Assembly: GCA_028753945.1 (NCBI GenBank)
Contig: JAPNXP010000006.1
Span: forward strand, 3,782,001-3,846,000
DNA length: 64,000 nt
Direction of reading: 5' to 3'
DNA from: Hexactinellida sp. DTS-2022
Taxonomy: Eukaryota; Porifera; Hexactinellida
Shown in pieces: positions 1-9,220 of the stretch. A program made the position numbers and the translations under genes. Numbering within the stretch: the stretch's first letter is position 1; every line of letters starts with the position of its first letter. Under the pieces are notes generated by a model. The model was not told where the DNA came from and did not search any database. It saw only the letters and a list, made by a program, of their open reading frames with translations.

Positions 1-148
1 TATACAATTTCCTTGATTGAAATTAGGCGGACAGATTATATAAAACATCCCATAAACGCGATATAAATCAAGTGGTAATTTACAGTAACCACATCCAATT
101 CATCATTTAAGTTACTTTCCAACACTGGTACAATAATATATTGCTATA

Positions 149-211
149 CAGTAGATGTCGGATATAAGCACACCGGTTATAAGACGACGTGCTTATAACC
201 GGCATCAACTG
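149..211. mobile_element. Short TA-flanked MITE (GATATAAGC family)
   Basis: A 63-bp inverted-repeat element opens CAGTAGATGTCGGATATAAG and closes with its complement ending in CTG. TA lies on both sides. A longer relative is at 8096-8250. It is Tc1/mariner-like by its TA target only. Confidence 0.6.
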
Positions 212-224
212 TATATTAGCAAAT

Positions 225-345
225 TATTTTCAGTCCCCAAGCGAGCATTTGTTATTAATGTTCCTATAACAGCAACTTTGCCTAATAGCAAGCAAATTTA
301 ATGCAAGATCTTACGAGAATATAAATTTTTAATGTACCTAATTAT
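225..345. mobile_element. Fragment of the AATAGCAAG interspersed family
   Basis: This piece, with CCCCAAGCGAGCATT and CCTAATAGCAAGC, matches the elements at 2003-2285, 22925-23092, 24128-24313 and 27412-27545. It lies left of the last visible MTR exon, in intron sequence. Confidence 0.5.
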
Positions 346-433
346 TTATTGTCTATTGAAAAGAAACGAGACCGAAGGGCTCATTTAATGCAAATACGAC
401 TTGCTATTACAATAACACAGTATTCAGACATAC

Positions 434-2757
434 CTGATACCATAACTGGAACCTGTCTGTACCCCATTGAGAACAGTCTGTTGATAGCAAACAGAGCTGC
501 CTTGGCGTTGGCAGTATCGAATATAGTTTCTACGAAGAGAATATCAGATCCTCCGTCCAACAGGCCGCTAGCCTGAGTGGAATATCCCTCCACCAACTCG
601 TCAAACGTTATGTTGCGGTACTCGGGATTCTCAACTGGGGGAATGGATGTATAAAATATTGATAGTAAATAACCTCGTTAGTAAGAACACGGTTTATACG
701 AATTCAGGTAAATGCCCAAAAAACAACTACAGTTAGGTTCTTTTATTATGAACGTTCAAGGGACCAAAAATTGTGTTCATAATAGAGAGACTTCATAATA
801 AGCGAACTCAAATTTAATACAAACCCTATATAAGTTGTTAAATTGGGACCATAGGGCTTGTCAGAATAAAAAATCTTCATATTAAGCAGACGAAATCTTG
901 TTCATAATAAGCAGACCTGACTGTATTTCTATATCCATAATAGTCCATGTTCTCTAATACAGTCGATTCCGCTTAATAGAGCCATCTCGGGACCAGGTAG
1001 TTTTGACTCGATTAAGCGGATAACTCTATTAACCGAAATATTATATCCAAACTATCATTCCGTCCTATAAATCCTGTGAAAATTTGACCCGATTAAGCAG
1101 ATAATCTATTAACCGGTGGCTCTATTAAGCGGAGTCGACTGTATTTCACGTTCTCTAATAGTTCACTTTGGCCCATTTTCCCCCACTAGTAGCTATTAGA
1201 GAACATATACTATTACCTATTACCAGTGGCGGATTCTTTAAAAAATTCTGGGGGGGGGGCAAAATTGAACTTATCAGAGCTACTTTTTTATTCCATTATA
1301 GAATATACTACACAGTACAGTCGAAATCGGGTTTTTTTGCCCCCCAAAATGCACGACAAAAGGAGGCAAAAAAACCCAATAAGCAAAAAAACCCGATGGA
1401 AAACACATTAAGATATCTCATTTTTGCACGACAAAAGGAGGCAAAAAAACCCAATAAGCAAAAAAACCCGTGGCAAAAAAACCCGATTTCGACTGTACAC
1501 ATACTAAAACTACAATTTGTCCAGCTAGCTAATACGTGTTCACCCTATTAGAATTTCCAATAAATTATAATATCTTTCTTGTTTACAAATTAATTTCATT
1601 TATTCTAATGTTGAAAAACTGGGGGGGCAATTGCCCCCCCCCAGGAATCCGCCGTTGCCTATTACACTATTAGAGAGAACAGAGTGTATGTACCACTGCA
1701 CCATTACCTGAGGGAGAGACAGAGAGTGTCCTGTTCGTGGGCCCCATAGCGCCCGCTACGAATCTCGGCACTCCTGTCTGTCTGCTGACGTCATAGCAAG
1801 CCTCCAGTGCAATAGCTGCTGCTGTCTTGTTAATCTCGTATGTGAAGTGTTGTGTCTCGTAATCAGACTGGGATATGGTGGTGCCGTTAAACGTGTTGGT
1901 CTCTATGAGCTCAGCGCCCGCTTCGAGATACCCTGAGAGAGGAATGGACTATGGATATTGGGATTATTTTGATAGTCATACCAAAATCCATAATATAAAT
2001 AGTGGTGTTCGTATAATAGCAATAGCAAGTCGTGTTTTGCATAAAATTTGCATGCTAATAGGCGAACTTGCTATTAGAGGAACAGAATTAACATCAAATG
2101 TTCGCTTGGGGACTGAAAATAACTTGCTAGTATAACAATTGCTATTAGGTGAACACTACAATGGTATTCGCCTAATAGCAATATTTCTATACAAACAAGT
2201 TATTTTCAGTTTATCTAATAGCAAGTTCGCCAATTAGCAACCAAATTCCATGCAAAACTCGCTTTGCTATTAGAAACGCAATTACTACTCCGGTGTATAT
2301 CCATGTTACTCTCACAACAAACCAGGGTATTATACAGGAGTAGAATTAAATTATTGAACACTCCTAACTGTCCTAAGGTCACTATAGTATGAATATTGTA
2401 CGCCTAAAAAGTTAGTTTTGTATTACTCTATGGGGACTTTAGGCAGTTTTCTCGCTCCTAAACGCAAACATATCCCAATTTATACGCCTCTAGGCGTATG
2501 GCGGGCTCGTGAATAAAACCCTGCAACAAACCCATATGTATCTCTCTGACTATCTGAGGCTGTGTCAAACATAGAATATCGTTATTCCCTTTCAGATCTT
2601 TCTTATGCTCCTTGAATCTCTCTCCTCTAAACTCCTCCTCTTTAAGTCTATAGCTCTGCACCATTGTACCCATGCCCCCGTCTATTATCATTATTTGGTT
2701 TCGCAAGCGCTCTGTTAGGTACTGCTCCAGATCGGAGACATTACGTGGGTCAGACAT
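434..2757 (-). CDS. MTR: Methionine synthase, N-terminal homocysteine-binding part (three 5' exons, gene runs off left edge)
   Basis: Cobalamin-dependent methionine synthase moves a methyl group from methyltetrahydrofolate to homocysteine in the cytosol. Exons (minus): 2757-2520, 1932-1708, 634-434. All junctions are GT/AG and leave one leftover base, giving about 221 aa. Exon 1 starts [14 protein letters not shown] and holds [11 protein letters not shown] and [13 protein letters not shown]; exon 2 reads [14 protein letters not shown] and [19 protein letters not shown]; exon 3 reads [18 protein letters not shown] and [20 protein letters not shown]. These follow animal MTR in order. The zinc-ligand cysteines and the folate, cobalamin and reactivation domains would lie further left and are not in the window; I find no fourth exon in 1-433. 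Introns 1 and 2 are full of miniature transposons. Exon 2 and the start of exon 3 have no in-frame ATG and are easily missed. Identity is very likely; the exon borders are inferred from phase. Confidence 0.93.
660..915. repeat. Degraded pogo-like MITE material in MTR intron 2
   Basis: AACCTCGTTAGTAAGAACACGG near 671 matches the terminal repeat of the window's commonest MITE family. The rest is diverged, with GTTCATAATA motifs repeated near 772 and 900. Confidence 0.35.
960..1141. mobile_element. TA-flanked MITE, CGCTTAATAGAGCC terminal repeats
   Basis: Both ends carry CAGTCGANTCCGCTTAATAGAGCC in opposite orientation, with TA at 958-959 and 1142-1143. It is 182 bp with no coding capacity. A diverged relative is at 61088-61186. 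The termini resemble Tigger/pogo ends. Confidence 0.7.
1224..1657. mobile_element. hAT-like non-autonomous element with 8-bp target duplication
   Basis: The termini CAGTGGCGGATTC and GAATCCGCCGTTG are inverted repeats followed inside by G or C runs. The 8 bp CCTATTAC flanks it on both sides (1216-1223 and 1658-1665). CAGNGGCGGAT ends with an 8-bp duplication fit the hAT superfamily. It lies in MTR intron 2 and carries a second element inside. Confidence 0.75.
1318..1495. mobile_element. TA-flanked MITE nested inside the hAT-like element
   Basis: This 178-bp element has inverted termini CAGTCGAAATCGGGTTTTTT and TA on both sides. Its middle holds two direct copies of a roughly 44-bp block (about 1351-1394 and 1427-1470) built on GCACGACAAAAGGAGGC. 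Confidence 0.75.
2003..2285. mobile_element. Inverted pair of AATAGCAAG-family elements in MTR intron 1
   Basis: 2003-2158 and about 2150-2285 are related and face each other. Shared motifs are GCGAACTTGCTATTAG, TTTTGCATAAAATTTGC and GAAAATAACTTGCTAG. Other copies sit in introns of the first adhesion GPCR gene. Confidence 0.55.
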
Positions 2758-2790
2758 ATGCTATACAGTAGCTAATCAATAATAGTGTAG

Positions 2791-4482
2791 TACAGTAGAA
2801 CTTCGTTAGTACAGTCGTTAGTACAATAGAACCTCGTTAGTACAGTCGTTAGTACAGTAGAACCTCGTTAGTACAGTAGAACCTCGTTATTACATTCGCT
2901 AGTACAGTAGAACCTCGTTAGTACAGTCGTTAGTACAGTAGAACCTCGTTATTACATTCGCTAGTACAGTAGAACCTCGTTAGTACAGTCGTTAGTACAG
3001 TAGAACCTCGTTATTACATTCGCTAGTACAGTAGAACCTCGTTAGTACAGTCGTTAGTACAGTAGAACCTCGTTATTACATTCGCTAGTACAGTAGAACC
3101 TCGTTAGTACAGTCGTTAGTACAGTAGAACCTCGTTATTACATTCGCTAGTACAGTAGAACCTCGTTAGTACAGTCGTTAGTACAGTAGAACCTCGTTAT
3201 TACATTCGCTAGTACAGTAGAACCTCGTTAGTACAGTCGTTAGTACAGTAGAACCTCGTTATTACATTCGCTAGTACAGTAGAACCTCGTTATTACAGTC
3301 GTTAGTACAGTAGAACCTCGTTATTACATTCGCTAGTACAGTAGAACCTCGTTATTACATTCGCTAGTACAGTAGAACCTCGTTATTACATTCGCTAGTA
3401 CAGTAGAACCTCGTTAGTACAGTCGTTAGTACAGTAGAACCTCGTTATTACAGTCGTTATTACAGTAGAACCTCGTTATTACATTCGCTAGTACAGTAGA
3501 ACCTCGTTATTACATTCGCTAGTACAGTAGAACCTCGTTAGTACAGTCGTTAGTACAGTAGAACCTCGTTATTACATTCGCTAGTACAGTAGAACCTCGT
3601 TATTACAGTCGTTAGTACAGTAGAACCTCGTTATTACATTCGCTAGTACAGTAGAACCTCGTTATTACATTCGCTAGTACAGTAGAACCTCGTTAGTACA
3701 GTCGTTAGTACAGTAGAACCTCGTTATTACATTCGCTAGTACAGTAGAACCTCGTTATTACAGTCGTTAGTACAGTAGAACCTCGTTATTACATTCGCTA
3801 GTACAGTAGAACCTCGTTATTACATTCGCTAGTACAGTAGAACCTCGTTATTACATTCGCTAGTACAGTAGAACCTCGTTAGTACAGTCGTTAGTACAGT
3901 AGAACCTCGTTATTACAGTCGTTATTACAGTAGAACCTCGTTATTACATTCGCTAGTACAGTAGAACCTCGTTATTACATTCGCTAGTACAGTAGAACCT
4001 CGTTAGTACAGTCGTTAGTACAGTAGAACCTCGTTATTACATTCGCTAGTACAGTAGAACCTCGTTATTACAGTCGTTAGTACAGTAGAACCTCGTTATT
4101 ACATTCGCTAGTACAGTAGAACCTCGTTATTACATTCGCTAGTACAGTAGAACCTCGTTAGTACAGTCGTTAGTACAGTAGAACCTCGTTATTACATTCG
4201 CTAGTACAGTAGAACCTCGTTATTACAGTCGTTATTACAATAAAACCTCGTTAGTACAGTCGTTAGTACAGTAGAACCTCGTTATTACATTCGCTAGTAC
4301 AGTAGAACCTCGTTATTACATTCGCTAGTACAGTAGAACCTCGTTATTACAGTCGTTAGTACAGTAGAACCTCGTTATTACAGTGTACAATAGAACCTCG
4401 TTATTACAGTGTACAATAGAACCTCGTTAGTATAGTCATTAGTACTGTAGAACCTCGTTAGTATAGTAGAACTTCGTTAGTA
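2791..4482. repeat. 31-bp satellite array whose monomer is a MITE end
   Basis: About 54 head-to-tail monomers of 31 bp, each starting CAGTAGAACCTCGTTA, the terminal repeat of the window's main pogo-like MITE. Two monomer types differ in the second half: ATTACATTCGCTAG and GTACAGTCGTTAG. They alternate (62-bp period) from about 2862 to 3290, after which a longer order appears: the rare CAGTCGTTATTACAG junction occurs at 3451 and 3916, exactly 15 monomers (465 bp) apart, and a related one is at 4226. It begins 34 bp upstream of the MTR start codon and ends about 330 bp beyond the POC5 stop. Confidence 0.95.
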
Positions 4483-4810
4483 CGTACCACTCAATTGGCT
4501 ATAAAACTAATACTATTTGTGTAAATATTGCGTTTCAACCGATGCAGCTCAAAATTCAAACAGTTTCTTATAATTTTGTATACATCAATAAATTTGTTTC
4601 GAAAATATTTTATTCATGATTCATGTCACAAACCTTATAGAAAGTTCTATTAAAATACACTAACTACTAATAAATGTGTACTGGTGGAATAAGTAACAAT
4701 AATACAATGTAAAGCTTAATAATAAAAGAGTTAAATCACTCAGTACATACCAAATGCCTTCTCTGTCACTAGGTTACATACCAAATTCCCTTTTGTATCA
4801 CTAGGCTATA
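4483..4810. other. Spacer and 3' flank of POC5
   Basis: AT-rich, no gene seen. It holds a candidate poly(A) signal for POC5. Confidence 0.5.
4609..4614 (-). terminator. Candidate poly(A) signal of POC5
   Basis: AATAAA on the minus strand about 200 bp past the POC5 stop codon. Confidence 0.4.
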
Positions 4811-7800
4811 TTAATGCGCAATATGCACGTGTCTTTCAACTAATATTTTTTGCTTATTATTCCTGCTAGGAGCAATATTAGCACGTTTTCCTGTCTGTAT
4901 ATAAATAGGTTCTTTCGGCTTAGAAACATTCGTATTAGTTGTAGAGGATAATAATAAATGTGTTTTCTTCTGTGTCTTTGCAATTGGAATATAAGCTGTT
5001 TGTGTGGTTGTAGGCGTTTCCTGTATTTCTATGGGTTCAGGGTCCAAAGGTTGAGGTGCAATGGGTACAATTTCTTGTGGTTGGAACATTGTCATTGCTT
5101 CCATACTAAGTGCACATACTCCTCGCATAAATGCTTTCTTCATTGTTTCTTCGTATGTTTCTCTGTCTCGGGTTAGAGACTTGACTTCCTCACGAGCCTC
5201 TAGCAATGCATTCTCTGCAGTCGCTAATCGCAATTCGTAGTCAGCTGTTAGCTGGGTGCACACCTAGGATACTGGTTGTAACACTTGGAATGCATATTAC
5301 AATCAGTTTATAATTGAGTTACTTATACATCGGTGAACAATGTTTCTAATGTAATTTTCAGGCACTGGTACTGGTAAAGTCTAGAAATCATCAATTTACA
5401 CATAGGAAATTCAAACAATAAGGATTTTAGGTTTAATTTTTAATTTTATAGGAGCGCGAGACGCTCCTATAGGAGTATGGTTTTTGGAAAATTTTATTTA
5501 GGAGCTAGAAAATTGGGAATACCATAACATTAATTTGTGATTTAGGCGTATGAAAATAGGATCAGACTAGGATTAGGAGCTTATTTACTAATGGCTGTAT
5601 AATACACTGGTCCAGTGTATTATACAGCCATTTGTAAATACGCTCCTAATCCTGGTCTGATTCAATTTTCATACGCCTAAATCACAAATTAATGTTATGG
5701 TATAGGAGAGGATTCCAAATTTTCGCGCTCTTAAATTGAAATTTTCCAAAAATCATGCTCCAAAAGGATCGTCTCGCGCTCCTGGATAATTCCTTGCTTG
5801 AGACAAACTAAAATTATGGGCCAAATGGAGTTCCTTGATACGATTGGTCCCATACAACATGCAGTCACACATTGGCCATACCTTTCACCTGGAATTACAT
5901 AATGTTTGAACAGTCCCACACATTAACTGTCCATATACTCACTTGTTGTGCCCTGGCCTGACAGGCTCTCTCCACTCTCCCTTTCCATTTCCCAACAATC
6001 AGAGACCTCCATCCCTCCCAATGTCTCCGCTTAACACGCCGCACGCTAAACTGCTCTGCTAACCGCATTTTAAGCGCAGAACTTCTCGCCAGTGCCAGCT
6101 GTTCCCTCCACACGCCCCAGAATTTCCTAGCAATACACGCGCGCCTAACTTTACTCAGCGAACGCGTTATGCCATCAATAGCGCTATTTCTATGCGATAG
6201 AGAGAGCTCGTATCGGGTTACGAGCTCTCGCATTGATTCCAATTCTCGCTGTAAACTGTTGACTTCGAACACTCGCTCTTCTCGAGTTCTGTTTATTGAG
6301 TCGCGGACTCTGGCATTCAAACGTGTCTGTATCTGCTGTACTTCTGCTAGGATGTTACGCTTGAAGTTAACACTCCACTCATCAATGAAGTCACCTACAC
6401 AGACAACCATGGTATTAACAGGGGAATTATATCTATTTATGAAGGTTTTTATGAAGGATAATATTATAGCTACAGTAGAACCTCGTTATAACCAATGAAT
6501 TATCCAGGAGCGCGAGACGCTCCTTTTGGAGTATAATTTTTGGAAAATTTTAATTTCGGAGAGAAAAATTTGGAATCTTCTCTTATAACGTAATATTAAT
6601 TTGTGATTTAGGCGGATGAAAATTGGAAGTAGAACCTCGTTAGTACGAACACGGTTAATACGAACACTATTTCAGTCCCCTTCAAAGCATTTTCAATACA
6701 AGTGATATTGGTTAAAAATACGAATTCCGGATAATGAAAACACATTTTGACGGTACCCTGATGTTCGTACTAACGAGGTTCTACCGTATTCTAATTTGTG
6801 AGTGCTTTTTGATTAAATATGCAATCATTGAGCAATAATGCATAAATTTCTGCTTTTCTACTAGCTAATTATGGCAATATTAAAGTGTGTTAATCTCACC
6901 ACAAAATTGCCAATAGACAATAAAGTTCAGTGAAAAAATATGCTGAAACAAGGTTACCACTAACAGTGGCTTAATATAATACGATTTTTCTATTATAAAA
7001 TAAATACTAACTCATCCTATATAATTCCGTAGCTTCAGTTGATAAATCATTATTCCTATCCGGAACATCAGTGTAATTAAACTCGTGTGGTTCAGTTATA
7101 TTCTGGTCATTCTCTGTCATCAATAAATGATGCTTTGGGACAGTTTGTGTTATAGATTTTGTCTCTTTTGTAAGCTCCTCTACATCCAATTCTAAGTCAA
7201 TCAAGTCAGATTCTATTTGGAAGTGTGTAGTGGGCTCTGGTGCTATTTGAGCTGTGAATGCATGAGGAACCTCTAGGTAGACATCTGAGTGACCTGTTAA
7301 TTAATATAGAGTAAAGTTATAGAAAAAATAACTTATATGTAGACCGTCTATTTCTAGACCAGGTTTTCTTACATATACATTTGTATTACCCATAGACGGC
7401 AGGGCTTTTGGTCTACAGAATTTATAGACGGTCTACAAATTTTGGCTTATTTGTATGGGCTTTTATTGTCCGTCTAGAAATAGACCGACTACATATAAGG
7501 ATGCTCAAGTTAGAATAGATGGTAGGATTTAGAATACACTCTGTTCCCTCTAATAGTCCAGCAGAGAGCAAATGGCCCAAAGTGGACTATAAAAGGACAT
7601 GGACTATTACAGAGTTAATTTGGACAAGTAAATAAGTGGACTATTAGAAAAGTGGAATATTAGAGAATATCCAGGAGGGCGAGACGCTCCTTTTGGAATA
7701 GTTTCTTTGGAAAAATTTAAATAGGATCGCGAAAATTTCGAATCTTCTCCTATACCGTAATTTAGTACCCTTGGGCCAAAGTTTTAATTAATGATAATTT

Positions 7801-8071
7801 CAGCCGTTTAAAAATACTCTCCTATATTCATAATAATACTAAATTATCCATGGTTACCAGGTTGCTTCTTGAGTGGACTCATCAGAACAGTGCCACCAGT
7901 AGGATTACTATATGTATCATTTGGTACTATGGATAATGGGATGTGTGGAGCAATTAGTGCATGCTTCAATAATTCTTCGTATTCCTCTCTGAATGTAGTG
8001 GAAACAGAGCTGCCTCTGCTCTCTTCGATCTCAGGTAGAGAAATGTTGCTATCTTCTAGGCTGCTATCCAT
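4811..8071 (-). CDS. POC5: Centrosomal protein POC5 (centrin-binding centriole protein)
   Basis: POC5 is a luminal centriole protein that binds centrin and is needed for centriole elongation. Exons (minus): 8071-7858, 7293-7012, 6394-5943, 5263-4811, all GT/AG; phases close exactly to 466 aa (human protein about 575). Residues about 13-35 carry ESRGSSVSTTFREEYEELL, matching the conserved N terminus. Exon 3 (about residues 166-316) is coiled coil with the WR-rich centrin-binding region (KFWGVWREQL, RHWEGWRSLIVGKWK) and VERACQARAQQ. Exon 4 has the conserved AFMRGVCALSMEAMTMF, then a Pro/Thr-rich low-complexity tail. Exon 2 is poorly conserved and acidic. The start is the first ATG before the conserved N terminus. 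Introns hold a long palindrome and several MITEs. Identity is secure; the exon 2/3 junction uses the weaker donor GTTAGT. Confidence 0.93.
5448..5787. mobile_element. 340-bp palindromic (foldback) element in POC5 intron 3
   Basis: An almost continuous inverted repeat centred near 5611 (CACTGG/TCCAGTG). Both outer ends carry AGGAGCGCGAGACG, itself a small hairpin with CGCTCC. Half copies lie at 6508-6625, 7671-7765 and 60575-60760. Confidence 0.75.
6508..6625. mobile_element. Half copy of the GGAGCGCGAGACGCTCC foldback family
   Basis: Matches the left arm of the palindrome at 5448-5787 from the end hairpin to GGCGGATGAAAATTGG, then is interrupted by a pogo-like MITE. Confidence 0.6.
6629..6786. 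mobile_element. Pogo-like MITE (GAACCTCGTTAGTACGAAC family)
   Basis: Inverted ends GTAGAACCTCGTTAGTACGAA and its complement at 6760-6786, in POC5 intron 2. It belongs to the same family as the copies from 20382 to 48302. Confidence 0.75.
7332..7499. mobile_element. MITE with TATATGTAGACCGTCTA ends
   Basis: CTTATATGTAGACCGTCTA and a near-exact complement at the far end frame 168 bp. Copies are at 17781-17947 and 50651-50819, the latter inverted. Confidence 0.7.
7540..7765. mobile_element. MITE fragments in POC5 intron 1
   Basis: 7540-7668 holds a CTCTAATAGTCCA...GGACTATTAG inverted element related to 1150-1215. 7671-7765 is a half copy of the GGAGCG foldback family. Confidence 0.5.
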
Positions 8072-8095
8072 ACAATAACTACAATATATGTACTA

Positions 8096-8250
8096 CAGTG
8101 GATGTCGGATATAAGCACACCGGTTATAAGAACATATCGGATAATATAAGAACACTATGTTTGAAAACGTTGCCATATACTCTATATAATTTATGCCGGT
8201 TGGGTTATAAGTACATTTCCCGACGATGTGCTTATAACCGACATACACTG
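8096..8250. mobile_element. TA-flanked MITE (GATATAAGC family)
   Basis: CAGTGGATGTCGGATATAAG and its complement at the far end, with TA at 8094-8095 and 8251-8252. The right TA is shared with the next MITE. It sits just upstream of the POC5 start codon. Confidence 0.65.
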
Positions 8251-8252
8251 TA

Positions 8253-8440
8253 CAGTAGAACCTCGTTAGTAGGAACCTGTTAATTATACGAATTCTGGTT
8301 GATAAGACAAACACTATTTCAGTCCCCTTCAAAACCTTTTCAATGCAAATGATATTGGTCAATACGAAATAGGATAAGGCGAAAATATTTTGATATTAAA
8401 CTTCTTCAGTCGACTATTTTTAGTACGAACACCGGGGAAA
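8253..8440. mobile_element. Pogo-like MITE, partly degraded
   Basis: Starts CAGTAGAACCTCGTTAGTAG directly at the TA that ends the preceding element. The right end is diverged. Confidence 0.55.
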
Positions 8441-9220
8441 TTTATATAAAAAGGTGTCATTAATTATTAAAGTAACAAAAAGGCTTCAAGGTTCGTATAT
8501 TCCGATATATACGCAAGTAAATCCTTGCCTTGTATTTGATGGAGCTCGATGTATTTACTAATATTTGGCAGAATAGACTCAATAGACCTCCATTTTTAAT
8601 AGATTTTCGCAAAGCTGTGATTTTAGCATTTTATACGCGTCACTAATAGGTATAGAGGTTTTTCGGATGTTAGAAACGATTATTTGTTATGTTGGAAGTT
8701 TCTTTCTAACGGGAATCTAACCCATTGCGTATCGGCGTTATCAAAATATCGTAAGACTTAAGTAATAAAGATAGATTATAGTAAAGCCAATAATGGGTGG
8801 ATAACATTCTTATAAGTTCCCTGTGTTGGGCAATTAGCATTGTAACAATTGGGCTTATAACTTGTTTCAAAGTAACTCAAAGATCGATTTCGGAGATAGT
8901 ATGCCGGAATTTGCTGATTTAATATTACAAGATTTAAAATTATTACTTGTTGGCTAATTTTGTAATAAAATGAAACCGATTGTATAAGAAGGATGGATAA
9001 TATTAAATTATATACGTATATATTTACACACATCCTTATACAGTATGAATTACAGGAAAATAAATATACATTCCAATTTCCAATCCCAATATAGATAAAC
9101 ATTTGGAAAAATTACAAATACAAACAAATGAAAAAGTAGAAAGTAGAGTGTAAGTAAAAAATATTGGGGCTAGTACCCTAGATTGTATAGCTGAAAAAAA
9201 TATTATTTTCTATTTATGAA
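8441..9220. other. Intergenic, 3' flank of NF1
   Basis: AT-rich sequence with no coding or repeat signal I can support. Confidence 0.4.

Noticed and set aside
349-576. Plus-strand open frame of 75 codons
   Set aside because: Antisense shadow of methionine synthase exon 3; the minus strand matches the family and has good splice sites.
1168-1551. 127-codon frame with repeated lysine-rich segments
   Set aside because: It lies inside the nested MITEs and is produced by their internal 44-bp duplication; no codon or homology signal.
2791-4482. CRISPR-like regular repeat spacing
   Set aside because: There are no unique spacers; the whole 31-bp unit repeats, and the context is an animal genome with spliced genes. 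It is a satellite.
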